Notes under the pieces: model-generated | The model's database searches: none | The model's input: the letters and a program-made list of their open reading frames with translations, nothing else | What the model was told of the DNA's origin: nothing | Position numbers and translations under genes: made by a program | Shown here: piece after piece, positions 22,193-33,136 of the stretch | Position numbering within the stretch: position 1 is the stretch's first letter | Layout of the letters: the number at the start of each line of letters is the position of its first letter | From: Pinguiococcus pyrenoidosus | Lineage: Eukaryota; Sar; Pinguiophyceae; Pinguiochrysidales; Pinguiochrysidaceae | Assembly (NCBI GenBank): GCA_019677205.1 | Contig: JAAMXY010000859.1 | Location: 1 to 64,000, forward strand | Reading direction: 5' to 3' | Length of the DNA: 64,000 bases

Positions 22193-22966
22193 TCCAGGCC
22201 GCGAAGCACAGGAAGCGCCGCGTCATCCACTTCATCATTTCATGGTGCGTGCGCCAAGGCGGCGCCGCGGATGATTCGCCAAGGCCAGAATTTGGAAGAA
22301 TCGCACGATAGCACGATGGTTCCAAAGTCTTCACCATGTAGGCCGCCCCCGCCACGCTTCCGCCAATGACGCTGCGTTCCCGGTCATACAAGTGGACGGA
22401 GATCCTCGGATCCTTTCGGGAATTGCATCATACATATACATATATATACGATGCGAAGGGTCGGAATGGGCCTTGGACTCCGGCAGGTATATAATCGTGC
22501 TGTGCGATGCCTGTGGTGGGCTCCCAAGCAGTGAGGCCTTGGTACCGCCATAGAAGGCTTCGGCTAAGGCTGAGTAGAACCGAGCTGGGCATGCTGAGAA
22601 AGGGTTCGGCTGCCTCTAGCGCCCCTTTGAGCATTTGAAATCGCGCGGCCCGCTTCCCTTCTCTGCCGCCGAAGCTGTCTCGAGACCGAAGCTTCAGGTA
22701 GCTGCAGAGCTAAGAAAGAGTGGCACGGGTGTCGCGACCGCGCGTCCAGCTGACGAACTCGAATCTGTAGTCCTTGCTGGGCTACTTCTCTTCGCGCTTC
22801 GCGGAGGCCGTGACACCAGCTGTGATCCAGTCCATGCGTCAGTGCTGGGAGGATGGAAGGACCTCGTCGACGACTTCGTAGGCCTCGCGATCCCGAGCTA
22901 CTCGACCCCTTCGACGACTCTCATGCCAAAGCGAAAGCGCCCACTGGTACGACGTCCATTTGAGCT
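22193..22966. other. Intergenic with AT-rich tract
   Basis: This is the region between the sulfotransferase-like fragment (minus) and the SET gene (plus). It holds an alternating AT tract at about 22433-22449 (catatacatatatatac). The missing 5' exon of the SET gene may lie here; MPKRKRPL followed by a GTACGA donor at about 22923-22946 is one candidate, but I could not connect it in phase. Confidence 0.35.
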
Positions 22967-25900
22967 TTGCTCTGTCGTCACACGGCCGTGAGCGCTGCAA
23001 AATGGATCGCACTCACATCACGTTCCAAAGGCGGAACAAGTGGTTTGGGCCACGCAGCCACCTTCGCGGCGCTTTGCGCTGCAGCTTTCGTCGCTGCTTT
23101 GTACTATGGGGCAGGACTGCTTCCTCGTCTGCTCCCGAGCGGACTCTCCGTGGAAGCCAAGTTCTTGCACTGGCTCCAAAAAGGTAGGACGGGCGAAGCT
23201 CGGTTTCACCAGAAGGACATCAAGCGCAAGGATGATGATATGATACAATGTCGCGGCTCGGTCTAGAGGGAGCCGTGGTTGACGGAATATCGCTGGCTCA
23301 TTTTGGGGAGGACATCGGAAGAGGCGTCATGGCCACAAGAGACCTGCAGAGGTATTTCTTGCCATCGCTGAATCTTTCGTCCGTTTGGAATGGCGGAACC
23401 GTCGCAAGCCTTACTGAGATTCCCCGAAAATATATCACAACAGAGGCGACTTGATGCTGCGATTGCCGTCAACCTTGCTGATGGAGCGCTCGCTGATCCT
23501 CAGCCACAGCCAGACGCACGAGGACATAGTCCGAGCAGCTCCGAACGAAGATGCGAACGCCGCAAGACGCCAGACGTACTTGCAGCTGGCGAAACGAGGG
23601 GACGACGTCCTGCTAGGAGTGTACCTGATCGAGCAGATGTATCTCGGCGATCGCTCAAGGTGGAGTCCCTACTTGGCGGTCCTTCCAGAGAGCGCACCGG
23701 TGGCGGTCAACTGGGGAGAAGTCGAACTGCTGGATCTGCAGGACGCGCAACGAGAGTCCGTATGCCGAAACGCAAGGGACGCCACGATGTCGGTCTTCCA
23801 CGACATCCGTCCGCTGCTGTTCCGAATCCTCAAGTCAAGTCAGGTTCGCCGCAAGAGCTTTTGCTTCTGTCTCGGACGTTCTTGAACGAAACCGCATCCA
23901 TTCCAGACGTTGACGAGCAGGAAGGACGACAGCCGTGAACTAGTTCCGTACTGCGAGCCCGACTACTACATGCATGTTCAGGTAGGTCGGCTGCCTTACG
24001 TTGGTCGTGGAAGTGACACTTCGCTGGACGCCTCAGAACGACGCCTTTCCCTTCCCGGACCTTCAAGTCGCTGATCTCGAGTCGAGCGCTGTCCTTCGAA
24101 GGCCGTCGCGTCCTGGCGCCGCTCGCCGACATGTTTAACTACCAAAGTGCGGCTGATCACCGGCCCAACGAAGCTGGCGCCGCCTTCCTCAAGTACCATC
24201 AGTGGGACCGGACCGGCGACGGGTCCTTGCGCGTCATCGCGGAGCATGCCAGCGCTGCTGGGCAGCAAGTCTTTGAGGACTACGGGGATAACCCAAACTA
24301 TATCTACCTCCAGTACCATGGCTTCGTGCCGGACGAAAACCCCTTCGAATGCGTGGACATCGAGCTTCCGCACATCGAAGACATCGTGGCGGTGGCCGCG
24401 GACTATTTGGCGTCGACGGCCAACGGTAAGCAAATGCTGCCTCTGTTTCCTGACTCCGGGTTGAGGCTCATGCGGCGTCAAAGGACCTTGGGGATGGCTT
24501 CGGTCGGGCGGAGGGCTGGCACCGGCGGTGCTGGAGAGACGACGCAAGGCGCTTGGCGCACCCCCGAAGCTGTGCATTGGACGCGAAATCAACCTGGAGC
24601 GCCGAGACGTGTACTTCGGCGTCAGGTGCGTGCGTCTACCATGCCCTGCACGTTGCGCTGGCGCCCGGCTTTTTTTTAACAGTCCCACAGGTACCTCTTG
24701 ACCTCGCTCGTCGACCCGAAGACCTGTGACGACGCGTTGCAGAAGGATCTGCAGAAGCTGCAAGACTGTCTCCGGCGTCAGGTACGTTCTGGTGCTTCTG
24801 TTTGGGTCTTCGTTGCTCGTCCAGGCGAGGTAAAGGTGACCTCGTGATTTTCTCCCCTTCTCTTGGCAACATAGATGGGAACCTCGGCGGATCCGGCGAT
24901 TCTCTGGCTGCTAGGTTACGTTCGGCAGAAACTGCAGGAATATCCAACCACCTATGCCCAGGATGCGGCGCTTCTCGCATCGGCGGTGAGAGCCTTGATT
25001 CGTCGGCCTTCTTCGTCACCATCACAATCATCATCACCACGGGATTCTGACGTGCCCGCACCCCATAGACGATCGCCGAGCAGAGAGTGGCGATTCGCTA
25101 CCGGATGGCGCAGAAGCGGGTCCTGCATGACTTGTTGGCCCTAGACCTCCATCATGCCGACTTTCAAGAAAAGGTTGCAGACCCGAAAGCTCCGTCCGTG
25201 AAAGCGCCCACGGAGTCGGTCACGGTTGCGGAAGGTGCTCAACCGCTCCGCAGTCGCCTGGACTTGGGCTGCCAAGACCTTGACGCGGCCATCAAGACGT
25301 TCAACCACTGGATGGACAAGCAGAGCGCGCCGGTGCACCATATTCGCGCTATGGCGGACGAAAACTATCGGTGCGTCAACTTTGGCGCGATGGAACCGTA
25401 CGCCACACCAGCGAGCATTTAGGCGGCTTCTTCGTTCATTTCAGGATCGGGGCGGTGGCGGCGAAGCCCATGTCCGCCAACGAAGTCTACCTTGCTGTGC
25501 CCGAGCGGATCATCATGTCGGTCGACAGCGCGTTGCGGGACGGCAGTGACGCTCGGGATGCCATCGTGGCGATGCGACAGCGCTTTGGAAAGGGAGATCC
25601 TTTTCACGAGCTCCTGCTTCATTTGATCTACGAACGGTACGACAAAACGCGCAGCGGAAGACGCTCGCGGATGAGCTGGTTCTGACGCCGGGACATCTTC
25701 CTTAGATTCGTCGAGCGGGAGAACTCCTTCTTCTGGCCATATCTTCAGCTTCTGCCTCAGCCGGGCGAGCAGACATCCTCCCTATCATTCTCCGCCGAGA
25801 CGGTAGAGGCGTTCAAGCCGGCGACGATCTGGTACGGCTTGTGACGAGAGACCGCTTCCTGCGAGGTCGGACTGAGCTCTCGCCGCAGGGTCGACATCCA

Positions 25901-27161
25901 ACGCTACCAGCGACGCGTGAAGGATACCTTCAGGAGGATTGCCGCCATCCCCGAGATTAACGAGTTCCTGTCCGAGGACATTTTCACCTACGAACACTAC
26001 GAGTAAGCATGGCAACGCCTCCACCAGCAGGTGTCACGAAGCTGATGAAGCACGTCTCTCCTCGAAAGATGGGCTCACGCCATCATCGACTCGCGGTCCA
26101 TTTGGTGGAATGGCGAACGGCACCTGGTGCCGCTTCTTGACCTTGTCAACTGTCAGGCTGGTCCAAACGTGGTAAGAGCAATGCCATGCACGTGTCACGG
26201 CAGCGAAGCTACGTTGGATGACGTCGAAGTCGTGCCGCTACGACCAGACACGGGTTCACGAAACAAGATGGGATTCACACCTCGGCGCCGCGATCACTCG
26301 CGCTGATCGGACATATCAGCCTGGCGACCAGATATTTGAAAACTATGGCCAGCCGAACAAGGTAGGGCTCTTTGCGAAGTTGCAGGGCGTCAAGAGTTCC
26401 GAACCTGATCCTGGATGGTGAAGATCTACATGACCTACCATGGCTTCATGCTGGAGAACAATCCGAACGATTTCCTCGAGGTGGATTTGTACCTCACGCT
26501 GTACGAGGACTCGCCAGCCACCCGAAGAGTGCTGCGGAGGTCGAATCTCCGTGAAGGGCACAATCGGTACAAAGCATCTGCATGTCCGCCGCAAGCGGGA
26601 ACAAAGGACAGAAGGGAAGCTGAGATGCTCCTGCTGCGTAGGTTTGCGATTGGCGGGAGTTTATCGGCTGCCGACGACGAGGACTACACTCCCGTGAGCG
26701 ACAGGATGGAGGATCTCATGGACTTGAAATACGGGCGCATGTCACGCGTCTCCCGGCTGTACGCCCTCATACTACGGGTTCGTGTCTTTGCGGATGCCCC
26801 GTCGCGGAGCTCTTCGAGCGGCATAATATCATTCTCTGCTCCATCTCAGGAGGTGCTGCCGCTATCGAGGATCTACTGCAGTCGCGCGGGCGATCCCGAG
26901 CACCCATCCCTCGTGAAAATCATCAAGCTCATCGAAGACGACGGCGTCGTGCTAGGCGATTGGAACGCTCCGTCAACACCGGATCGCACGCTTCAGTTGG
27001 ACGCAAGTCTGCAGCAGGTCCGCGCGTACCTCCGTTCCGAGCTGAGCATGCTCATCAACTGGATGGAGGAGGTCGCGGACCTGTACATGCTAGAGAAGGA
27101 ACACGAGCGAAGAGAGGAGAAAGAAGAGCACCGTGACGAGGAGATGGAGGTCGCTCCCTGA
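22967..27161 (+). CDS. Tandem two-module SET-domain methyltransferase (rubisco-LSMT/SETD3-like), 5' end unresolved
   Basis: Fifteen exons join in phase: to 23183, 23267-23351, 23444-23843, 23907-23981, 24068-24425, 24484-24625, 24691-24781, 24875-24985, 25084-25370, 25445-25636, 25706-25831, 25889-26002, 26069-26171, 26248-26361 and 26424-27161, about 1050 residues. A hydrophobic segment in exon 1 (AATFAALCAAAFVAALYYG) suggests a membrane or targeting anchor. Module 1: GRGVMATRDLQ, VLAPLADMFNY, QQVFEDYGDNPNYIYLQYHG, then a substrate-binding-like helical part (AIRYRMAQKRVLHDLL). Module 2 repeats the order: IGAVAAKPMSANEVYLAVPE, FFWPYLQLLP, LVPLLDLVNC, DQIFENYGQPN, IYMTYHGFMLENNP. The usual NHS motif reads NYQ and NCQ, so catalysis is uncertain. 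No stop separates the modules. Exon 1 has no in-frame ATG, so an upstream exon is missing. Confidence 0.8.
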
Positions 27162-27452
27162 GAGGCGACCAAAGCTTAAGACAACGACAGAATCCGCGGC
27201 AAAGAGACTTGAAACAAAGTTCGCAGGTGCATTGCTGAGCAAGAGGCTGGTTTTAAAGACGCAGCGTGATCAATGATTCTGCCTGGGAACCATTCAGCTG
27301 GGGGAAGAACTTGCTTTCAGAGGGATCTATTCTACGCAACCGCAACCGCAACCGCGACCGCAACTGCCCGCCAAGGCCATCCTTTTCTTGTCGTAGAATC
27401 CGAGGAGGCCGTCGTTCTAGAAGGTGCGCTGCCGTTGTTGGCAGAGGACGCT
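27162..27452. other. Convergent 3' spacer with short CCGCAA repeat
   Basis: The 291-bp gap lies between the convergent ends of the SET gene and the PX-peptidase gene. At about 27339-27366 it holds a short 6-bp tandem repeat (caaccg units). Nothing else was recognised. Confidence 0.6.
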
Positions 27453-29742
27453 CTAGAAATTCCTGTCCGCCCCAAGGAGACTTGCGATGATGTTTCCACT
27501 TGATCTTGGCGTGGTATTCTTCGGGGGCTGCGCAACAGTCACCTCCTCCGTCCCGCCCTGCTCGAGGCTGGACTCTCCAGTTGCCAGGGACTCAGCGCTG
27601 GACAAGGACCCTTCGGCCTGCAGAAACTCCTTCTGCTTTGCCGCGAGTGCGGGAGGGACCGCCCACAAGCCGGTGTTCTCCGATGCAACCTTGCTGCGTC
27701 GACGGGTTCTCAGTCGCCTCCGTCGAAGAATGTCCGACTTTTCCCTTTCTGTGATGGCGCTTCCGATCTCCATGACCTTCGTATCTATCAACACCTCCTC
27801 TCCGAACTGGAAGCCGTCGGCCATGAGCCGATCTACTTCGCCGCCCTGGCCAAAGCTGCCCGGCCAGAAGTAAGCGCAGTTGGTGTCCTCGGGCAGTGCG
27901 CCAATGGCGACGAGGAACGCGGCGACAAGCTCACTGCAGAAGAAAGTGCCGTCCTCGTCGGATCCCGTTGAGGCATCTCGCCGGACTCCCGACAGTGTCA
28001 GCCTGTTGTCATCAGAGCTGCTCGTGGGCGCTCCCTGCTTGTCTTTCCGTTGAATCTTGCCGGAGCTCCATCTGGCCACAAGATGCGACAGCGAGAAGCC
28101 ATACTCCCTTCCCTCGACTTCTCTCACAAAGGCCTTCATGCTGTCAAGCGCCCGCCGCGTCCTGTCAAAGTTGAGCTGACGAATCACCATGTACTGAGTG
28201 AACTCCTGCGCGTAGGCGCTGATTCGGGAAACGAACGGATAGCACCGAACCCCATCGCCAGTGGCTTCGATCAGCTCCAGTCCCGGCCCGGCAAGGCTCT
28301 TCGAGACGAAGGCGACGTGATCCCACTCCGCTCCCGTCACCTTGGGAAAGCCCCGATTAGCGTGGCAGGAGAAGCGACCTGGGGGCGGGCAGCCCGGGGC
28401 CAAGCCGTGGGCAAGCCGTGGGCAAAAAGCTTTTGCTTACCGTCCGTTGCAGCCCGCTGAGCGTATTGGCGCACTTGAACAAGACTATACTACCCCATTG
28501 CACGTGGCTCCTCAATTTGGACATGTGGATGACTTGCCGAGGCGCAGCGCTGGGCTGGTTCTCAGGCGCAAGGCCCTGGCCCAGCTGCCGCGACGTCGAC
28601 AGAATCCCCAGGAAATGCAGCACATGAATGTTTCCCGCAGCCTCTGAGATCGACAGCAGCTTGTCCAGGTAGACCTGAAGCTGACACCTCCGCTTCTCAA
28701 CAACCACCGGGTCTAAGCTGCGCTTGCGCCCGATCACCTTGGGCGGCAGGGCCGGAAGCAGCTCCTTGCGAATCGTGCCAGCTGCCGCGACGTGCGAATC
28801 GGAGGACAGCGCCCCGTGCAGACGGACAAACTCGGAGAATCGCCTCGCGACCGACCAACGGAGCGTCCCGTAGGTGATGGCGATCCGGTAGGCGGTGTAC
28901 CAGCTTCCCCACAGGTCTTGGATGAGCTCGGTTCTTGTGATGACGCACTCAAGCTGCGGTGGCGGCGCTTCGGACCGTCTGCGCAGCCAGAGCTCGATCA
29001 CCTCCTCGCGATTCAGCTGCCCCAGCGTATGGAGCACCGTACTATCATCTGTGAGCCATTCCTCTCTGCGCACAGGAAACGGCGCGGAAGCATCCGCCCC
29101 GGCCGCAGGCCCCGCGCCGGGTGCTCCGGACAGCGAGCGCAAGCGCCAGAACACAAAGTCCTCAGGCGCTTCCTCAAGCATCTCCGTCATCTCCGCGTCA
29201 AAGGTCACCTGCAGCAGCCCAAATCCGCTCGGCCTCCGCTCCACGCTGTGCGTCAGCGTGCCATCTGCGTTCTCCTCCACGGAGTACTCGCTGGCCACGC
29301 TGCCGTCCGACGTCTCGTCGTCGGTATCAAACGTCTAACGCGTTTCATTGGCCCGAAGACACCAAATTTAGGAATCCGATGCAGCGGTGACGCACCGCTT
29401 TGGCGCTTCGCTCGACTCTGCGGCGCTTCAAGGCGCCGCCTTTCAAGGGAAGAAGGGAGTACGTACCCCCAAGACGGCTCCGTCGGCCTCCGCGTCAGCC
29501 GGCTCCCAATCCTGCAGCTCCTCCAGCGCCGGCAGCACCCATTGCAGAGGTCCCGAGGCGGCGCCGGCGCTCTTGCGGCGCGTCTTCTCCAGCGTTCGGA
29601 ATACCGTTCTGCGGAAGTCCGCCAGATTCGTCTCCACATCGGCCGGACACAGCGCCACGTCGATGACGTCCGCCTGCAGAGAGCGCAAGTGGACCACCAC
29701 CCGGCTGGGGCCGTCGTAGGAGATCCCGCGGCCCGCCTGCAT
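27453..29742 (-). CDS. PX-domain protein fused to a permuted papain-like (NlpC/P60, YiiX-type) cysteine peptidase domain
   Basis: Exons 29467-29742, 28441-29334 and 27453-28340 join in phase 0 and give about 685 residues. Exon 1 starts MQAGRGISYDGPSRVVV. A PX domain (about residues 215-330) shows YRIAITYGTLRWSVARRFSEF, then PPKVIGRKRSLD; it should bind phosphoinositides. The C-terminal half resembles the C92/YiiX-like amidase fold: EWDHVAFV (His about 398), LIEATGDGVRCYP and TFFCSELVAAF (Cys about 525). His before Cys fits the permuted order. A membrane-recruited hydrolase acting on lipid or acyl/peptide amides is inferred; the substrate is unknown. The gene is divergent from another PX gene at 30562. 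Confidence 0.85.
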
Positions 29743-30561
29743 GGCGCCGCAGTCTTAACTGAAGAGAGGGAGTTGCGGAAGCGCCCCAGGCGGACAGAGA
29801 CGGCGCGACGCGAACTCCAACGCGTCGTCTCTGTCCGGACCCGAGGGGTACCCAGCCCTGGAGTACCGTCGCTTTGAACTCCGTAGAACTCCGTGGCTAA
29901 AGTCGAGTTGCTTGCGACTGAACCCGCCGCTGCGCAGCTGTGCCAAAGCCGGACAGAGGCGCCGTGCACAGGTGCGGAGGCGACGGCGTCCGCGAGCTCG
30001 AGAGACCGGCGCGCCCTCGACCATCCGCCGACCGCTCTCGCGCTTTCGCCTCTGGGGAAGCGCAGAGCTGCTACTGGCGGGCGCAGCGGCACGGGGAGTC
30101 GGAGGCTCCAGAGGCGCAGCCGGCGACGCCAGGTCCGTCAGCTGACTTGTAGTTTGGCGCCACTGGCCGAAACTCGCGGCCCTTTGGTGTTGCGGGCGCG
30201 CGGCATTGCTCGACTGCGCCGCGAGCGAGTAGGAAATTCAGGGGGGAGGCCGCGAGGACCAGAGCGGCGGCGGTGGGAGCGGCAGAGAAGAGTTTGCAGT
30301 GTTCAAAGCGAAGGAGTGCTTGCGCTGGAATTCGAAAGACTCTCCCGCGTCGAACGCAACGAAGTTCAGGCCTTCCAATGCTTTGAGGCGCGACTGGCAT
30401 ACCTGGACTTTGCCCTGTAGAGCAGCGTGAACCTCACCGGCGCTTCGTCTTCGTTTTGCCTTCTGCAGGGGGGCGGAAGATCACCAAAAGCACGAAGAGC
30501 GCGAGGAGCTACTGCGCGAGGCATGAGCTTGCGCAGCGCCTGAAGTTGTCGCGGTCGCCGC
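29743..30561. other. Shared divergent promoter region of two PX genes
   Basis: This 819-bp spacer separates the start codons of the PX-peptidase gene (minus) and the TM-PX-EDR2 gene (plus). It is GC-rich with no TATA-like tract seen. Open frames here lack domain signatures and are taken as noncoding. Confidence 0.5.
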
Positions 30562-32775
30562 ATGGTGCGCGCCTATTCGTCCCACCGTCTGGCCAAATTG
30601 GGGAGGAGCCCGCGCCCGCGTCGAGCGTCTGCGTCTCCCGTCGGCGGAGCTCCCTCAGGTGCCAACGGCTCGGGCCCGCCTCGGACGCGGCGGCGAAGGC
30701 GGAGCAGCGCAAGCGAAGGAGGCGACGACCTCCACTCGGACTCGGCGTCCAGCGACGGCTTCGGCTTCCTCGAGCGCCACACGCCCCTGGACGGTAGCAT
30801 GACGGAGCTGGAGCGTCTCGTGGATTTTTTCGAAGCGGAAGCGCGCGGGGAGGAGCCGGAAGAACTGACTCCCGAGCAGATCCGAGAGCAGAGGAGACGC
30901 GACCGGGAGGAGGAAGAGGAGGACATGCGCTCTCGGCAGCAGGAGCCAGCAGTGCCTCCTTCGACCTCCGCGCCGACTGCGAGGGCCAGTGCCGCGGGCG
31001 GCGGCACGGCAGCACCCTCGGGCGCGACCCTGCTGACGCGGCCGCCGCGGATGGCAACCACGAGGAAGAAGAAGGAGTCCAAAGGGAGCTCCTTCGGCCT
31101 TATCGTGTCAATCATCATCGCTGCTTTCGCAGTGTACGTGCCCCTGCACCAGAGCCTGAGCGGCCTGGGCCTCGTGTTCAGTGCAGGGGCGGGAAGCGTC
31201 GTGGGCGTCATTCTCGTCAAGTCGATGATCGGAGGCGGCAACGGCTCGACCTCGAGCCGCTCGAAGCCGGAGAACGTGGAGCGCAGGGTGGCCAACGGGC
31301 CGACCTCGCGCCACCGGGGGGAGCACGACGCAGTGGGCAACCGGACGTTCCCGCTGCGGAGGGCGCGGGTGCAGGTGCTCGACGTGCGGGTGATGGAAGG
31401 GTCCTACGCGACGTATCGGATCACGGTCGCCTGTCAGAGCCAGACCTGGGACGTCTGGCACCGGTACGCGGAGTTCAACACGCTGCGGCACTCGCTGGAG
31501 AACAGCCGCGTGCTTCCCGAGAATGTCCCGAGGCTGCCGCCGAAGACCTTCGGGCATAGATTTGACCAGACCTTCTTGATACAGCGGAAGGAGAAGCTCC
31601 GAGCGTTCATGACGGCCCTGGTGCAGTATCCCCACATCTGCGACCGGGACGACGTCCGCAGATTCCTCCTCATGCCGCCACTGCCGCAGGGCGAGGTGGT
31701 GGCCGCGGAGGCGCCGTATCCAGGCCCCCCGGGCTCCGGATGGCTGCGCCGATTGGTCGGGACCCCGAACGTGGCCGATGCCCGGCCCCCGCAGATCTCG
31801 ACGGAGGACGCGAACGCGGGGGCGGAGGCTCAGGCTCAAGCAGGCGTGGAGGATCCGTCGTCGGCTGCCGGCGACACATACGATGAAGAGCCGGAGGAGG
31901 ACGGGGCCGTGCGGTTGTGGAAGAGCCCGTTCAAGAGAAGCACAATACGAGAGATCTTGGACGAGTTCAGCGACGCCGGGCCGGAGAACGAGTTCGTCGT
32001 GCGCGGCCAGAAGTACTGCAACAAGGACGATGCGGACTACAAGAAGAAAGTCAAGGCGGGGCCGGCGCTGTGCGAGCTGCTCCACGCCGACATCTTTGCC
32101 GTGGACGAGGAGCAGTACCCCGAGGGGCGGCATTTCCACATCGCCGCGCGCGGGATCGCCGCCGAGCGGGTGGCGTTCCTGCAGGCCATGCCCTCGCAGC
32201 CGTTCCTTTTCATATTCAACATGCAGATCCCGGGAGACCCTCCCGTCAGCATCGTGAACTACTTCGGCATTCCCAGGTCCCTGCTCGAGTCCGTGGCGAT
32301 CGACGAGCCGCTGAGCCCCGACGCGACCCCGGAGCAGAAGTTCTACTACATGCTCAAGCGGTTCGCAGCCTTTGACAACACGCACCCGGCTCCCCCGGAA
32401 GGGGAGCCCGAGCTGGAGGGGGCTGGCATCCTGCCGCGCAGCGACTGGCGCAACGACCGCTTCAAGATGATCCCGAAGCTGCTGGAGGCGCCGTGGATCG
32501 TGAAGAATGCCGTGCCCGTGAAGCCGGCGATCATGGGGAAGAAGCTGACGTGCCGGTACTTCCGGGGCAAGGACTACGTCGAGGTGGACCTGGACGTGGC
32601 GTCGGAGGCCATCGCGCGGAACATCGTCAGTCTCTGCCGGGGGTATGCACGTCAGCTGGTCGTGGACGTCGGCATCGTGCTCCAGGGGGAAAACGAGAGT
32701 GAACTTCCGGAGCGCATGCTGGGTGTGGTGTCGATGCACCATATCGACCTGAATTTTGTAATGGAGTTGCACTAG
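30562..32775 (+). CDS. Membrane-anchored PX domain protein with EDR2 C-terminal (DUF1336) domain
   Basis: Single exon of 737 residues starting at the ATG 30562. The N-terminus is basic and low-complexity (RTRRRRRSSAS), followed by an acidic coiled stretch (LTPEQIREQRRRDREEEEED). Two hydrophobic segments lie at about residues 179-222 (SFGLIVSIIIAAFAVYVPLH and LVFSAGAGSVVGVILV). A PX domain at about 270-375 includes WHRYAEF, RLPPKTFGHRFD and DDVRRFLLMPP. After an acidic linker, the last 250 residues match the EDR2_C/DUF1336 pattern: FNMQIPGDPPVSIVNYFG, DNTHPAPPEGEPELEG, WRNDRFKMIPKLLEAPWIV and the terminal SMHHIDLNFVMEL. It likely binds lipids at an endomembrane, perhaps at contact sites; that is inference. 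Confidence 0.9.
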   Translation: MVRAYSSHRLAKLGRSPRPRRASASPVGGAPSGANGSGPPRTRRRRRSSASEGGDDLHSDSASSDGFGFLERHTPLDGSMTELERLVDFFEAEARGEEPEELTPEQIREQRRRDREEEEEDMRSRQQEPAVPPSTSAPTARASAAGGGTAAPSGATLLTRPPRMATTRKKKESKGSSFGLIVSIIIAAFAVYVPLHQSLSGLGLVFSAGAGSVVGVILVKSMIGGGNGSTSSRSKPENVERRVANGPTSRHRGEHDAVGNRTFPLRRARVQVLDVRVMEGSYATYRITVACQSQTWDVWHRYAEFNTLRHSLENSRVLPENVPRLPPKTFGHRFDQTFLIQRKEKLRAFMTALVQYPHICDRDDVRRFLLMPPLPQGEVVAAEAPYPGPPGSGWLRRLVGTPNVADARPPQISTEDANAGAEAQAQAGVEDPSSAAGDTYDEEPEEDGAVRLWKSPFKRSTIREILDEFSDAGPENEFVVRGQKYCNKDDADYKKKVKAGPALCELLHADIFAVDEEQYPEGRHFHIAARGIAAERVAFLQAMPSQPFLFIFNMQIPGDPPVSIVNYFGIPRSLLESVAIDEPLSPDATPEQKFYYMLKRFAAFDNTHPAPPEGEPELEGAGILPRSDWRNDRFKMIPKLLEAPWIVKNAVPVKPAIMGKKLTCRYFRGKDYVEVDLDVASEAIARNIVSLCRGYARQLVVDVGIVLQGENESELPERMLGVVSMHHIDLNFVMELH

Positions 32776-33136
32776 ACGACGCAGCGAATGCACCGGTGCG
32801 AAGTCTCGTGCTGCCAGGTCCATCCTAGCTGTGATGATGCGACGTTGCCCAGCGGCACGAGGACGTGTGAGTTTGCCGTGCGTGTGTGCCTGTGTGTGCG
32901 TGTGCCTGTGCGTGTACGGGTGCGGGTGCGGGTGCGGGTGCAGAGCGGACCCGGTGGCGTTGTCAGAGCTCGTACGACTAGATTCAAGGAGACGAAGACG
33001 GGGCCGCAGAGAAGCACGATTCGTTGCTTGGGATGCACAGGACGATGGTCTGAAAGCCTGCACGAAACTGCTCCACCTACGAACGGCCGATTGCTACCCG
33101 CGGCGCCTTCACGGACTCTCCCGTGAGCACCGGCAT
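32776..33136. other. Convergent 3' spacer with GT-rich tract
   Basis: This lies between the stop of the PX-EDR2 gene and the stop of the plastid-protein gene. It contains the GT-rich tract at 32881-32940 and no other feature. Confidence 0.6.
32881..32940. repeat. GT-rich simple repeat
   Basis: The tract consists of gtgtgtgc/gtgcct units grading into four copies of the hexamer gggtgc. It could form Z-DNA or act in 3' end formation, but nothing shows this. Confidence 0.8.

Noticed and set aside
31108-33063. 651-codon minus-strand open frame opposite the PX-EDR2 gene
   Set aside because: It is His/Arg-rich and has no domain; the plus frame carries PX and EDR2 motifs.
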